A DNA stretch of 31,616 nucleotides from an uncultured Eubacteriales bacterium (GCA_934636435.1 CAKUAQ010000025.1:1-31616), one strand, 5' to 3'. Positions 1 to 7,219 are shown, numbered from the stretch's first letter. Notes: generated by a model from the letters alone, not told the origin. Made by a program: numbers and translations.

Positions 1-470
1 TGAGAAAAGAAGGGATGACTCTGCCGTGCGGCTGTCCGGGAACAAAGTCAAGAAGAATTGAGCATAACGAAAGCGAAAACGTCGTGGCAATGCCAGCGGG
101 ACAGGTCAGCCGTCTTTCCCAATGGCCGGTGCAGATAAAGCTTGTTCCCGTGAACGCGCCGTACTTTAACGGTGCTAAGCTGCTCATCGCCGCAGACTGC
201 ACGGCATATGCGTATGCGGCTTTTCATGAGCGTTTTATCAAAGGTCACATTACGCTTGTCGGGTGTCCTAAGCTGGACGGCGTAGATTATGCCGATAAGC
301 TGACCGAGATCATCCGTGAGAACGACATAAAAAGCGTCACCGTCGTGCGGATGGAGGTTCCCTGCTGCGGAGGACTTGCACAGGCGGCAATAACCGCTCT
401 GAAAAACAGCGGAAAATTTATTCCGTGGCAGATCGTCACCATTTCCACGGACGGAAAAGAGCTTTCATAA
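1..470 (+). CDS. Fe-S (ferredoxin-type) binding protein, 3' portion
   Basis: The reading frame is open at the window edge, so this is the C-terminal part of a longer protein; the in-frame ATG at 15 is probably internal. The visible part begins with a Cys-rich motif (LPCGCPG) and continues with a conserved domain containing LLIAADCTAYAY, a GCPKLD motif and VPCCGGL. From memory of the family, this layout matches clostridial 4Fe-4S ferredoxin-like proteins that carry two N-terminal CxxCxxCxxxC clusters (outside this window) followed by this Cys-containing domain. The function of that domain is not established, although redox or Fe-S sensing is often assumed. The frame ends at TAA 468-470. A strong stem-loop lies 80 bases downstream, so the gene probably ends a transcript. 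The family call is fairly firm; no specific role is claimed. Confidence 0.75.
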   Translation, partial: RKEGMTLPCGCPGTKSRRIEHNESENVVAMPAGQVSRLSQWPVQIKLVPVNAPYFNGAKLLIAADCTAYAYAAFHERFIKGHITLVGCPKLDGVDYADKLTEIIRENDIKSVTVVRMEVPCCGGLAQAAITALKNSGKFIPWQIVTISTDGKELS

Positions 471-550
471 TCGCAAGCCTCATCGGTTTTTGGGCCGCCG
501 CTCTTTTGGCCGCCTGTTTTTGCGGACGGCACCCTTAAAACAGCCCAAAC

Positions 551-592
551 ACAAAACACGCAGAATTCAGGAATGAGTTCTGCGTGTTTTGT
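551..592 (+). terminator. Intrinsic terminator after the Fe-S protein gene
   Basis: A perfect 15-bp stem (551-565 with 578-592) encloses a 12-base loop. The 3' arm ends in TTTTGT. The structure lies 80 bases after the stop codon of the upstream gene and before the transposase/transporter relic. Confidence 0.75.
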
Positions 593-622
593 CTGTACTC
601 TCAATCGGCAGATTCAGATAGA

Positions 623-1006
623 CGCATAAAAAACATCCTTATCCAGCCGTCGGTGTCCGGCCCCGGATGTCCGTATGACAACGCAGCGATGGAAAACTTT
701 TTCGGAACGCTGAAAACGGAGTGCCTGTACCGGAGAAGGTTTTCGTGCCGGACCGAAGTCGAACAGGCGGTGGCGGCGGATGTGCAGGCGGACATCGGCA
801 CGGCGAACGATCTGTTTTTGGGCGAGAGCTATTCCCGGATGCTGCTGTCTGTGGATCTGCCGAAGGAGAGTGGGGATACCACCGCCTTTGTGAAGCAGCT
901 GTCGGCGGAGGCGAAAACGGTGTTCACCTCCGGGATGATCCTGACCGTCTGCGGTTTTGCGATGCGGTTGTCTATGAAGAAGAAAAAGTTAGGCCGCCCG
1001 GTATAG
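623..1006 (+). pseudogene. Chimeric relic: IS3-family transposase fragment joined to an MMPL-type transporter fragment
   Basis: An open frame runs from 584 to 1006, but its content is a patchwork. Residues from about 623 to 770 read like the core of an IS3 OrfB integrase (PYDNAAMENFFGTLKTE followed by YRRRF), including the conserved Asn and the Glu of the DDE region. Immediately afterwards the frame changes to a sequence resembling MMPL/RND lipid exporters: YSRMLLSVDLPKESGDTTAFV and then SGMILTVCGFAMRLS, two segments that lie far apart in full-length transporters. No complete domain is present, and the frame lacks a convincing ribosome binding site. I interpret this as a decayed insertion next to a deleted transporter gene that happens to remain in frame. 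The IS3 part is a confident call; the MMPL part is moderate. Confidence 0.65.
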
Positions 1007-1100
1007 GCCAACGCTGCCGGACGGTTCGGGCGCACGGAGTCTCCGCTTTCGACGGATCCGTGCGCCTGCCGCCGGGAGGCTTTGGGTTAGAAAAAAACAG

Positions 1101-1129
1101 TTGACATTTGCCGGTGTGTTGTATATAAT
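1101..1129 (+). promoter_or_regulatory. Consensus sigma-A promoter of tRNA-Lys
   Basis: TTGACA (1101-1106) and TATAAT (1124-1129) are both perfect hexamers with the ideal 17-base spacer. The predicted start is about 1136, some 22 bases before the mature tRNA. Confidence 0.9.
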
Positions 1130-1157
1130 AATTAAGCGCTTGTAAATGGGCGAATTC

Positions 1158-1233
1158 GATCCATTAGCTCAGTTGGCAGAGCACTTGACTTTTAATCAAG
1201 GTGTCCGGGGTTCGAATCCCCGATGGATCACCA
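1158..1233 (+). tRNA. tRNA-Lys (anticodon TTT) with encoded CCA
   Basis: A full cloverleaf can be drawn. The acceptor stem GATCCAT pairs with ATGGATC, the D arm is AGCTCAGTTGGCAGAGC, the anticodon stem CTTGA/TCAAG carries loop CTTTTAA (anticodon TTT, reading AAA/AAG lysine codons), and the T arm is CGGGG-TTCGAAT-CCCCG. The discriminator A and a genomic CCA follow. It is a single-gene unit with its own perfect promoter and a very strong terminator. No duplicated tRNA 3' end was seen nearby, so there is no sign that it serves as an integration site. Confidence 0.97.
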
Positions 1234-1276
1234 ACAGAAAAGCCTTGAAACCATTGGGTTTCAAGGCTTTTCTGTT
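1233..1276 (+). terminator. Terminator of tRNA-Lys
   Basis: A perfect 20-bp inverted repeat (1233-1252 with 1257-1276) with a 4-base ATTG loop begins at the last base of the encoded CCA. The inner part of the stem is GC-containing and the 3' arm is T-rich (CTTTTCTGTT). Confidence 0.9.
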
Positions 1277-1294
1277 TATCTTCCATTATAAAAA

Positions 1295-1901
1295 GGTTCT
1301 ATAATAAATGTTGGGGGGTCAGGCGATGAACCTGACCCCTTAGCAATAGAAAAAGGTTGAGCATAGAGATAGAATCCTTTACAATGAAAGTACTCCTACC
1401 ACACCGAAAGGAAAAATCACTATGCTCAATAAAGATTATACCGCAAGGCTACTCAATGCGGTCAGAAATACAACCGTATTGTTGTAGATGCCGAGAAACG
1501 CAAGGTGATCGATATCCTCCCCAACCGTTTTGAAAATGATCTTATTCACGATTTCTCGCGATTTCCGTCAAAAACAGAGGTGAAATACTTTGTTTGTGAC
1601 ATGAATTCCCATTTCCGAGAGGTGGCGAAAACCTGCTTCCCGAAAGCCGCTGTGGTCGCGGACAGGTATCATGGTATTCGACAGGTTTATTGGGCTATGG
1701 AGCGTGTCAGAAAAAATGAACAAAATGAGCTCTCGGAAAGCTTCCGAAAATACTTCAAGAAATCCGGGTATCTTTTGATGAAGCCAATCTCAGGAAAAGA
1801 ATCCTGTTCTGCCATACATGAAAATCGTGCCGGACCGATTCGCTCCGACACGACCCGGTTTATTTGCGTTTTGTCTCTACCCCAACTATTGACATAGAAC
1901 C
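1295..1901 (+). mobile_element. Internally deleted ISL3-type insertion sequence with both ends preserved (607 bp)
   Basis: The left end reads GGTTCTATAATAAATGTTGGGG at 1295-1316 on the plus strand. The reverse complement of the right end (1880-1901) reads GGTTCTAT, then GTCAATAG, then TTGGGG, so the two form imperfect terminal inverted repeats of about 22 bp. Inside are a stem-loop (GGGGTCAGG 1315-1323 with CCTGACCCC 1331-1339), a transposase start at 1422 with a good SD (AAAGGA), and a truncated transposase reading frame. A full ISL3 element should be more than twice this length. No clear 8-bp target duplication was found. The right end abuts the GH2 fragment; the left end abuts the tRNA-Lys terminator. 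Confidence 0.8.
1422..1897 (+). pseudogene. ISL3-family transposase remnant (deletion plus frameshift)
   Basis: The start at 1422 encodes MLNKDYTARLL, typical of the N-terminus of ISL3 transposases, and then runs into a stop at about 1485. A different frame picks up from about 1455 with CGQKYNRIVVDAEKRKVIDILP. It continues through the catalytic-core block YFVCDMNSHFREVAKTCFPKAAV, VADRYHGIRQVYWAMERVRK and FRKYFKKSGYLLMKP. The zinc-finger and helix-turn-helix regions that should separate these blocks (several hundred bases) are deleted, and the C-terminus is replaced by unrelated codons that run into the right terminal repeat. The element cannot make an active transposase, but its ends could be mobilised in trans by a relative. 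Confidence 0.8.
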
Positions 1902-2676
1902 ATAATAAATCTCTGTGTACGCCATCGGTGCCATCCCACTCCAGCAAATATATTGCCGGTATTGAATCCACGGCAACTGTGCCGACGGATATCGCTGCGT
2001 TGGCAGGTAGCGACGTGTTGACCTCAAGCAGGAGCTCTCCTGTTTCCGTATTCGTGATTTTCAACCTCGTAGCCACATCATGGCGGTATTCGTTGGCACC
2101 GACGACACGAGAAACTCCATTTACCGGCTCATCCAGCATAAAATAGACCGGCTGCTGCGCATTACGCAAGATAAAGTAAGCCGGTTTTTTTGTATAGAAA
2201 TAATCAACCACCGCATCAGAAAACTGCGGCCATCCATCCAGCAGATTCCACCATATAATTCCGTTTTTTTCGCCCTTGTGCAGTCGGAATCGCTCCACAA
2301 AAAATTTCATTGCCTCCGCTTGCGAAATTTGGCTGGCCAGTGCAAAGCTCGTCAGTCCGTCCGGAACATCGTTGAACAATGTCTCTACTTGACTTGCCAT
2401 TAGTGGAATTCGATACTGGTAGTCTCCGCCTTTTTCTGTTTCCATACATGTGGCGTGATACAACCAATCATCATTATTTTGCCATGGCCAAACCTTATTT
2501 GGCGAAATAAACCTCCGCACCGACCGAGGCGAAGGACATCCATGATATCCGATTTCGCTGGCAAAGCTCGCCGCAGCACTGGTGTAATACTGTCCTTTAT
2601 AGTATTCCGTTCTTTCAGACTCCCTCTCTGTAATAAAGACCGCTGTGTGCTTTGATATAATCCCCATGGTGTAGCC
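1902..2676 (-). pseudogene. Glycoside hydrolase family 2 fragment, truncated at both ends
   Basis: Read on the minus strand, a continuous frame encodes the catalytic and C-terminal part of a GH2-type enzyme (beta-mannosidase/beta-galactosidase-like). It contains FASEIGYHG, whose Glu corresponds to the GH2 nucleophile, then SQISQAEAMKFFVERFR, IIWWNLLDGWPQFSDAVVDYFY and a beta-rich tail. The N-terminal jelly-roll domains and the acid/base (Asn-Glu) region are missing. The 3' end is cut exactly at the right end of the ISL3 element (1901/1902), where the frame reads into the IS. The upstream boundary coincides with one arm of a perfect 17-bp inverted repeat. By eye its base composition is more AT-rich than the flanking housekeeping genes, which fits an acquired or decaying gene. 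The substrate cannot be inferred from the fragment. Confidence 0.75.
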
Positions 2677-2727
2677 TTGAATTTTATTGCTTTTTTCAAG
2701 TGTCTGCTCTATGGGGATTATATCAAA
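2651..2727. repeat. Perfect 17-bp inverted repeat with nested smaller repeat
   Basis: TTTGATATAATCCCCAT (2651-2667) is exactly the reverse complement of 2711-2727. The 43-base interval contains a nested CTTGAA (2676-2681) / TTCAAG (2695-2700) pair. The left arm lies at the 5' limit of the GH2 homology. Both arms contain TATAAT when read on the minus strand or as its complement. The origin is unknown: an inverted-duplication scar, a recombinase site or the end of a small element are all possible. Confidence 0.7.
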
Positions 2728-2843
2728 ACGGCGGACTTTTCGTTCTTCGGCCCCGTGGGCGGCAGAAAATCCGGCCGCAGACCGATGACGGCTCATATTC
2801 CGCTGCCAAACGGAAAAAACTACGGTTTTGCGGGGATTTGTTC

Positions 2844-2872
2844 TTGCAGAGACCGCAAAGGTGTGGTAGAAT
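2844..2872 (+). promoter_or_regulatory. Sigma-A promoter of uvrB
   Basis: TTGCAG (2844-2849), a 17-base spacer and TAGAAT (2867-2872). The predicted start lies inside the adjacent LexA-box palindrome, as expected for an SOS-repressed promoter. Confidence 0.75.
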
Positions 2873-2885
2873 AAACATATGTTCC
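2872..2885 (+). promoter_or_regulatory. LexA (DinR-type) SOS box controlling uvrB
   Basis: TAAACATATGTTCC matches 12 of 14 positions of the Gram-positive LexA consensus CGAACRNRYGTTYC and has a perfect AACATATGTT palindrome at its centre (2874-2883). It overlaps the last base of the -10 element and the start site, and uvrB is a classic SOS gene. Binding is inferred from the match and from its position. Confidence 0.8.
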
Positions 2886-2904
2886 GATTCCGAGGAGGGA
2901 TACG

Positions 2905-4872
2905 GTGGATCATTTTGAATTGCACGCCCCCTATCAGCCCACCGGCGACCAGCCGGAGGCCATTGCACAGCTGACTGCCGGGCTGGAAGCGGGCATGAAG
3001 GAGCAGGTTTTGCTGGGTGTCACCGGCTCGGGCAAGACCTTTACAATGGCGAATATCATCGCCAACGTCAACCGGCCGACGCTGGTGCTGGCACACAATA
3101 AGACGCTGGCCGCCCAGCTGTGCAGCGAGTTTCGGGAGTTTTTCCCCGAAAACGCGGTGGAGTATTTTGTCTCGTACTACGACTATTATCAGCCGGAGGC
3201 ATATATTCCCTCCACCGACACCTATATTGCGAAGGATTCCGCCATCAACGACGAGATCGACCGGCTGCGTCACTCCGCCACCTCCGCCCTGTCGGAGCGG
3301 CGGGATGTGATCATCGTCGCCAGCGTCAGCTGCATTTATACCTTAGGCGACCCCATCGACTACCGCAGCATGGTGATCTCTCTGCGTCCGGGGATGGCAA
3401 AGAGCCGGGATGCGCTGCTGGACAAGCTGGTGGATCTCCAATACGGCCGCAACGATCTGAGCCTGACCCGCAATCATTTCCGGGTACGGGGGGATGTGGT
3501 GGAGATCTTTCCCGCTTATGCGGGGGAGACGGTCATTCGGGTGGAGTTTTTCGGGGACGAGATCGACCGTATCACCGAGATCAACCCCCTCACCGGCGAT
3601 CTGAAAAATGTGGTGAACCACGTAGCCATTTATCCCGCCAGCCACTATATCGTGCCGGAGGAGAAGATGCGGGAGGGGATCGCCCGCATCGAGGAGGAAA
3701 TGGAGCAGCGGGTCAAGGAATTTGAGGCCGAGGGCAAGCTGCTGGAGGCGCAGCGCATCCGCCAGCGCACCACCTACGATATGGAAATGCTCCGGGAGGT
3801 AGGGATGTGCAAGGGCATCGAGAACTATTCCCGGGTGCTGGCCGGTCGGCCGGCGGGCAGTATGCCCTGCACCCTGCTGGATTATTTTCCCGAGGACTAC
3901 CTGCTGTTCGTGGACGAAAGCCACGTGACCCTGCCCCAGGTGCGGGGGATGTATGGCGGCGACCGTGCCCGGAAAAAGAGTCTCGTCGACTACGGCTTCC
4001 GTCTGCCCAGCGCCTACGATAACCGGCCGCTGAACTTTGAAGAATTTTACGGGCATGTGCATCAGGCAATCTTTGTCTCCGCCACCCCCGGCGAGCTGGA
4101 GCGCAGCAAAGCCGCTCAGGTGGTGGAGCAGGTCATCCGTCCCACCGGACTGCTGGATCCGCTGATTTCCGTGCGGCCGGTGGAGGGGCAGATCGACGAT
4201 CTCATGGGCGAAATCCGCGAGCGGGCCGACCGCCATGAGCGGGTGCTGGTGACCACCCTGACGAAGAAGATGGCCGAGGACCTGACCGCCTATCTGGACG
4301 ATCACGGGGTGCGGGTGCGGTATATGCACCACGATGTGGATACCATGGAGCGCATGGAGATCATCCGGGATCTGCGGCTGGGTGAATTTGATGTGCTGGT
4401 GGGGATCAACCTGCTGCGGGAGGGCCTGGATATTCCCGAGGTGTCGCTGGTGGCGATCCTGGATGCGGACAAGGAGGGCTTTCTCCGGTCGGAGACCTCC
4501 CTCATCCAGACCGTCGGCCGTGCCGCCCGCAATGCGGACGGACAGGTGATCATGTATGCCGACAGCGTGACCCCCTCCATGGAGGCGGCCATCACCGAGA
4601 CCGACCGTCGCCGCCGCATCCAGACCGCCTATAATGAAGCTCATGGCATCGTGCCGCAAACCATCGTCAAGGATGTGCGGGATGTGCTGGAGATCTCCGC
4701 CCGGGGCGGGCGTAAAACCCGGGACGCCAAGGGAATGCGGCTGACCAAGGCGGAGCGGCTGCAGCTCATCGACCAACTGACGAAGGAGATGAAGAATGCC
4801 GCCCGTCTGCTGGAATTCGAGCACGCCGCTATGCTGCGGGATCGGATCCGGCAGCTGCAGGAGGGAAAGTGA
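2905..4872 (+). CDS. uvrB: UvrABC excinuclease subunit B
   Basis: UvrB is the helicase-like damage-verification subunit of bacterial nucleotide excision repair; it receives lesions from UvrA and recruits UvrC. The 655-aa length is normal. The sequence shows Walker A GVTGSGKT (residues 38-45), the beta-hairpin region with YYDYYQPEAYIP, the Walker B-like DESH motif, helicase motifs ending in QTVGRAARN, and a C-terminal UVR motif (about 615-650, ending RDRIRQL). The GTG start at 2905 is set by the SD GAGGAGGG at 2892-2899. The gene stands alone: uvrA, often its downstream partner in Firmicutes, is not in the window. It has its own promoter with a LexA box and a bidirectional-looking terminator just after the stop. 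Confidence 0.98.
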   Translation: MDHFELHAPYQPTGDQPEAIAQLTAGLEAGMKEQVLLGVTGSGKTFTMANIIANVNRPTLVLAHNKTLAAQLCSEFREFFPENAVEYFVSYYDYYQPEAYIPSTDTYIAKDSAINDEIDRLRHSATSALSERRDVIIVASVSCIYTLGDPIDYRSMVISLRPGMAKSRDALLDKLVDLQYGRNDLSLTRNHFRVRGDVVEIFPAYAGETVIRVEFFGDEIDRITEINPLTGDLKNVVNHVAIYPASHYIVPEEKMREGIARIEEEMEQRVKEFEAEGKLLEAQRIRQRTTYDMEMLREVGMCKGIENYSRVLAGRPAGSMPCTLLDYFPEDYLLFVDESHVTLPQVRGMYGGDRARKKSLVDYGFRLPSAYDNRPLNFEEFYGHVHQAIFVSATPGELERSKAAQVVEQVIRPTGLLDPLISVRPVEGQIDDLMGEIRERADRHERVLVTTLTKKMAEDLTAYLDDHGVRVRYMHHDVDTMERMEIIRDLRLGEFDVLVGINLLREGLDIPEVSLVAILDADKEGFLRSETSLIQTVGRAARNADGQVIMYADSVTPSMEAAITETDRRRRIQTAYNEAHGIVPQTIVKDVRDVLEISARGGRKTRDAKGMRLTKAERLQLIDQLTKEMKNAARLLEFEHAAMLRDRIRQLQEGK

Positions 4873-5470
4873 CGAGGGTTCGACAAAATTTAACGCGGCG
4901 GCAAGCGCTCTCCGGCTTGCCGCCGCGTTTGTAATATCGGTAGTCCCTGCGCCGGTTGCACCCGGTGCATTTTTGGGTGATCCGACCGGTGAATTCTCCC
5001 CCGCAATACGGACACAGTCCCTGGCTCTTATAGGTCTCTGCTGTGTGCAAAAACGCAAGACTGCTGGTTCTGCTTTCCCGTTTCTCGTCCTCCGGACGGC
5101 CAAAGTACCGAAACAGCGGCGTGCGGTTCGTCACGGTTCGTGTGTATAGGGCTCCCTGTCTGTCCACGCCGTAGAAGAAATCGCCTCCGGCGATCCCGAT
5201 GAGGTTGCGCCAGTCGTTTTCCCGATCATGCAGTCCCACGACTCTCCCGTTTGCGTGCAGTCCTATGAGTTTACCGTAAGAACCTGCCGCAATGGAAACG
5301 ATGTCTCTCCAGTCGCGGATATACGACAGCTTTTCCTCGGTTGTCCGGTCATCCGTTCCATAGATCACCGTGCCGTCCTGCTTCAGCCCAAACACGGCAT
5401 CCTCGGAAACGGCGATCTGCACGATGCCCGTCCAATCGTTTGCACCGGAGTCTTTCGCAGAAATCCTCAT
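4829..5470 (-). CDS. RCC1-like repeat protein with C-terminal zinc ribbon
   Basis: The 213-aa protein contains three repeats of the RCC1/beta-propeller blade type: W-x-x-IV-x-IA ... GL-x-x-DGTV at residues 13-38, DWRDIVSIAAG through 79, and DWRNLIGIAGG through about 110. A CPYCGG (C153, C156) and CTGC (C168, C171) zinc ribbon follows. A full RCC1 propeller needs about seven blades, so this is a short or trimmed member. The ATG at 5470 is preceded directly by an in-frame TGA, and a strong minus-strand promoter lies so close that the leader is only about 13 bases. The frame overlaps the 3' end of uvrB by 44 bases and runs through the terminator hairpin, so the original stop codon may have been lost. 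The function is unknown; such repeats usually mediate protein binding. Confidence 0.6.
   Translation of the reverse strand: MRISAKDSGANDWTGIVQIAVSEDAVFGLKQDGTVIYGTDDRTTEEKLSYIRDWRDIVSIAAGSYGKLIGLHANGRVVGLHDRENDWRNLIGIAGGDFFYGVDRQGALYTRTVTNRTPLFRYFGRPEDEKRESRTSSLAFLHTAETYKSQGLCPYCGGEFTGRITQKCTGCNRRRDYRYYKRGGKPESACRRVKFCRTLVTFPPAAAGSDPAA
4892..4929 (+). terminator. Terminator between convergent uvrB and the RCC1-like gene
   Basis: A perfect 15-bp GC-rich stem (4892-4906 with 4915-4929) with an 8-base loop is flanked by AAAATTT on the left and TTTGTAAT on the right, so it could work in both directions. It lies 20 bases after the uvrB stop. Confidence 0.8.
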
Positions 5471-5489
5471 TCAATCACGGTTTTTTATC

Positions 5490-5518
5490 AATATACAATA
5501 TTGCGGCGGCGGTGTCAA
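5490..5518 (-). promoter_or_regulatory. Sigma-A promoter of the RCC1-like gene
   Basis: On the minus strand TTGACA (5518-5513), a 17-base spacer and TATATT (5495-5490). The predicted start is about 5483, only about 13 bases from the ATG at 5470, leaving no room for a normal Shine-Dalgarno site. Confidence 0.75.
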
Positions 5519-5579
5519 TACGGCAAGCGGTAAGCGGCTCAAAGCCGAAGGGCCAACGGACCGGCATTGCAATTTTTCG

Positions 5580-5607
5580 TTGACATTTTCTCCGGATAGA
5601 CTATAAT
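5580..5607 (+). promoter_or_regulatory. Sigma-A promoter of the antiporter gene
   Basis: TTGACA (5580-5585), a 16-base spacer and TATAAT (5602-5607); both hexamers are perfect. The antiporter start codon lies about 25 bases downstream of the predicted start. Confidence 0.85.
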
Positions 5608-5639
5608 AATGGGGTTCAAGGAAAAAGGGGAAATGTGTC

Positions 5640-6911
5640 ATGGATCATTCATTCAGTATTCTGAACATCTTATATTATCTGGCCATCATTCTGGTGGCGA
5701 CGAAGGCGCTGGGGGTGCTGGCGCGGCGGCTGGGACTGCCCCAGGTGGCGGGCATGGTGATCGCCGGACTGCTGGTGGGGCCGGCGCTGTTTTCCGGGCT
5801 GGGCGGCTGGTTTCACGGGTTGACCAACCCTTCGCCGGAGGAGATGGATGTGCTCAACACCTTCTCCCAGATCGGCGTCATCATGATCCTGTTCACCAGC
5901 GGACTGGAAACCGATCTGAAGGAGCTGAAACGCAGCGGTCTGGCGGCCACGCTCATTGCACTGGCGGGGGTGCTGGTGCCCATCGGGTTGGGCTTCGTCG
6001 GCTCCATGCTGTTCATGGACGGATTTGGCGCCGGTTATTGCCATGAAAAACTGCTCAACGGGCTGTTCATCGGCTGTATTCTGGCGGCCACCAGCGTGGG
6101 CATCACCGTGGAGACCCTGCGGGAGCTGGGGCGGCTCAACACCCGGGTAGGGACGACGGTGCTCAGCGCCGCCATCATCGACGACGTGATCGGCATCATT
6201 GCGCTGAGTCTGATCACCAGTCTCAACGGCGGCGGCGGCGTATGGATCACCCTGCTGAAAGCCGCCGGGTTCTTCGTATTCTCCATCGGACTGGGGCTGC
6301 TCATCCGCTACCTGTTCAAAAAGCTGGAGAAGAGCCATCCCCACACCCGCCGCACCGGCATTTTTTCGCTGGCGGTGGCATTTTTCTATGCCTTTTGCGC
6401 GGAGAAATACTTTGGCATTGCTGCCATCACCGGGGCGTATATGGCGGGGATCATGCTCAGCGGGCTGGACGATACCGGGTTTGTCGACCGGCGTATAGAG
6501 ATCAGCGAGTATATGTTTTTTGCGCCGCTCTTTTTCGCCTATATCGGCATCAGCGCCGATTTCAGCCGGTTCCACTGGGGAGATCTGGTGTTCGGGCTGA
6601 CCTTCGTGGCGCTGGGTGTCATCGGCAAGATCGTGGGCTGCGGCGGCATGGCGCGGCTGTGTCGGTACGACAAGAAGGAATCTCTCACCATCGGCTGCGG
6701 CATGATTGCCCGGGGTGAGGTGGCGCTGGCGGTGTATACCACCGGGCACGACCTCATTTATACGGCGGCGGACGGGAAGCTGCTGGGCATCGACCCGCTG
6801 GTGGGGATCATTCTGCTGATCATTCTCACCTCCATTCTGTGCCCGGTGCTGCTGAAACTGTTGTTCCGCGGCAAGGAGGCTCCGCCGGCCGCCGCGCCGG
6901 AAAATTCCTGA
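5640..6911 (+). CDS. Cation:proton antiporter (CPA2/KefB-NapA type)
   Basis: The 423-aa polytopic membrane protein has about 12 predicted hydrophobic helices. Family hallmarks include an N-terminal helix followed by GLPQVAGMVIAGLLVGPALF, the FTSGLETDLKEL segment, SVGITVETLRELG, and the IIDDVIGIIALSL helix whose paired acidic residues correspond to the ion-binding Asp-Asp of NapA-like exchangers. Later helices include GMIARGEVALAV. It exchanges Na+ or K+ for protons across the cytoplasmic membrane; the sequence does not reveal which ion. There is no C-terminal RCK/TrkA domain, unlike KefB/KefC, so nucleotide gating is unlikely. The start is set by AAAGGGG upstream of the ATG. It appears monocistronic, with a perfect promoter and a downstream hairpin. 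Confidence 0.92.
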   Translation: MDHSFSILNILYYLAIILVATKALGVLARRLGLPQVAGMVIAGLLVGPALFSGLGGWFHGLTNPSPEEMDVLNTFSQIGVIMILFTSGLETDLKELKRSGLAATLIALAGVLVPIGLGFVGSMLFMDGFGAGYCHEKLLNGLFIGCILAATSVGITVETLRELGRLNTRVGTTVLSAAIIDDVIGIIALSLITSLNGGGGVWITLLKAAGFFVFSIGLGLLIRYLFKKLEKSHPHTRRTGIFSLAVAFFYAFCAEKYFGIAAITGAYMAGIMLSGLDDTGFVDRRIEISEYMFFAPLFFAYIGISADFSRFHWGDLVFGLTFVALGVIGKIVGCGGMARLCRYDKKESLTIGCGMIARGEVALAVYTTGHDLIYTAADGKLLGIDPLVGIILLIILTSILCPVLLKLLFRGKEAPPAAAPENS

Positions 6912-6919
6912 TCCAATAT

Positions 6920-6960
6920 GCCCGTGGCGATACACAGTTGTCGTTGCGGGCACTTTTTTT
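6920..6960 (+). terminator. Terminator of the antiporter gene
   Basis: An 11-bp RNA stem including three G-U pairs (6920-6930 with 6941-6951) is followed by AC and a run of seven to eight T. It begins nine bases after the stop codon. Confidence 0.7.
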
Positions 6961-7000
6961 GCCGTTTTTGGGCCGGCGACCGAAATTTTCGGGAAATCAC

Positions 7001-7029
7001 TGGACATTTTTCCGTCCACAGGGTACAAT
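7001..7029 (+). promoter_or_regulatory. Putative sigma-A promoter of the SGNH / Nudix-HAD / CDF group
   Basis: TGGACA (7001-7006), a 17-base spacer and TACAAT (7024-7029). The predicted start is about 7036, giving a leader of about 185 bases before the ATG at 7220. Confidence 0.65.
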
Positions 7030-7219
7030 AAACGGGATTGATCAAAACCATCGGGTTGGATCGGCGTTTCGGCTGCGGCCAGCGGCCGGATGTTCTCTGC
7101 GCGGGATGCATTCGTGTCCTGCGGGCGGGACACCGCGCCGCCGAATCCCGCGGTTTGCCGAAGATTCACGACCCGAAACGGGGAAAATCCTACATAATGT
7201 GAGAGGACGGCGCGTAAAC

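Larger units (their letters stand above)
6912..7219. other. Intergenic region: antiporter terminator, promoter and long leader of the SGNH gene
   Basis: This stretch of about 308 bases has no credible gene. It contains a hairpin with T-tract (6920-6960), a promoter (7001-7029), and a GC-rich leader of about 185 bases with small hairpins such as GTGTCC (7114-7119) with GGACAC (7128-7133). I do not recognise a known riboswitch. Confidence 0.6.

Noticed and set aside
1130..1143. cre-like palindrome (ATTAAGCGCTTGTA) just after the tRNA-Lys promoter -10
   Set aside because: It matches only 11 of 14 consensus positions, and catabolite control of a tRNA gene is unlikely; probably chance.
1158..1294. 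tRNA-Lys as attachment site for a genomic island containing the IS and GH2 remnants
   Set aside because: No repeat of the tRNA 3' end and no integrase gene were seen downstream within the window.
1687..3273. A 528-aa minus-strand open frame as one gene
   Set aside because: Only the part from about 1902 to 2676 has protein-family content (GH2). The rest crosses the IS end and the antisense of uvrB.
3343..5103. Very long minus-strand frame opposite uvrB, and similar long antisense frames opposite dnaE, hydA and hydB
   Set aside because: Low-complexity His/Gly/Gln/Arg/Pro-rich translations typical of antisense to GC-rich genes. No motifs or ribosome sites.
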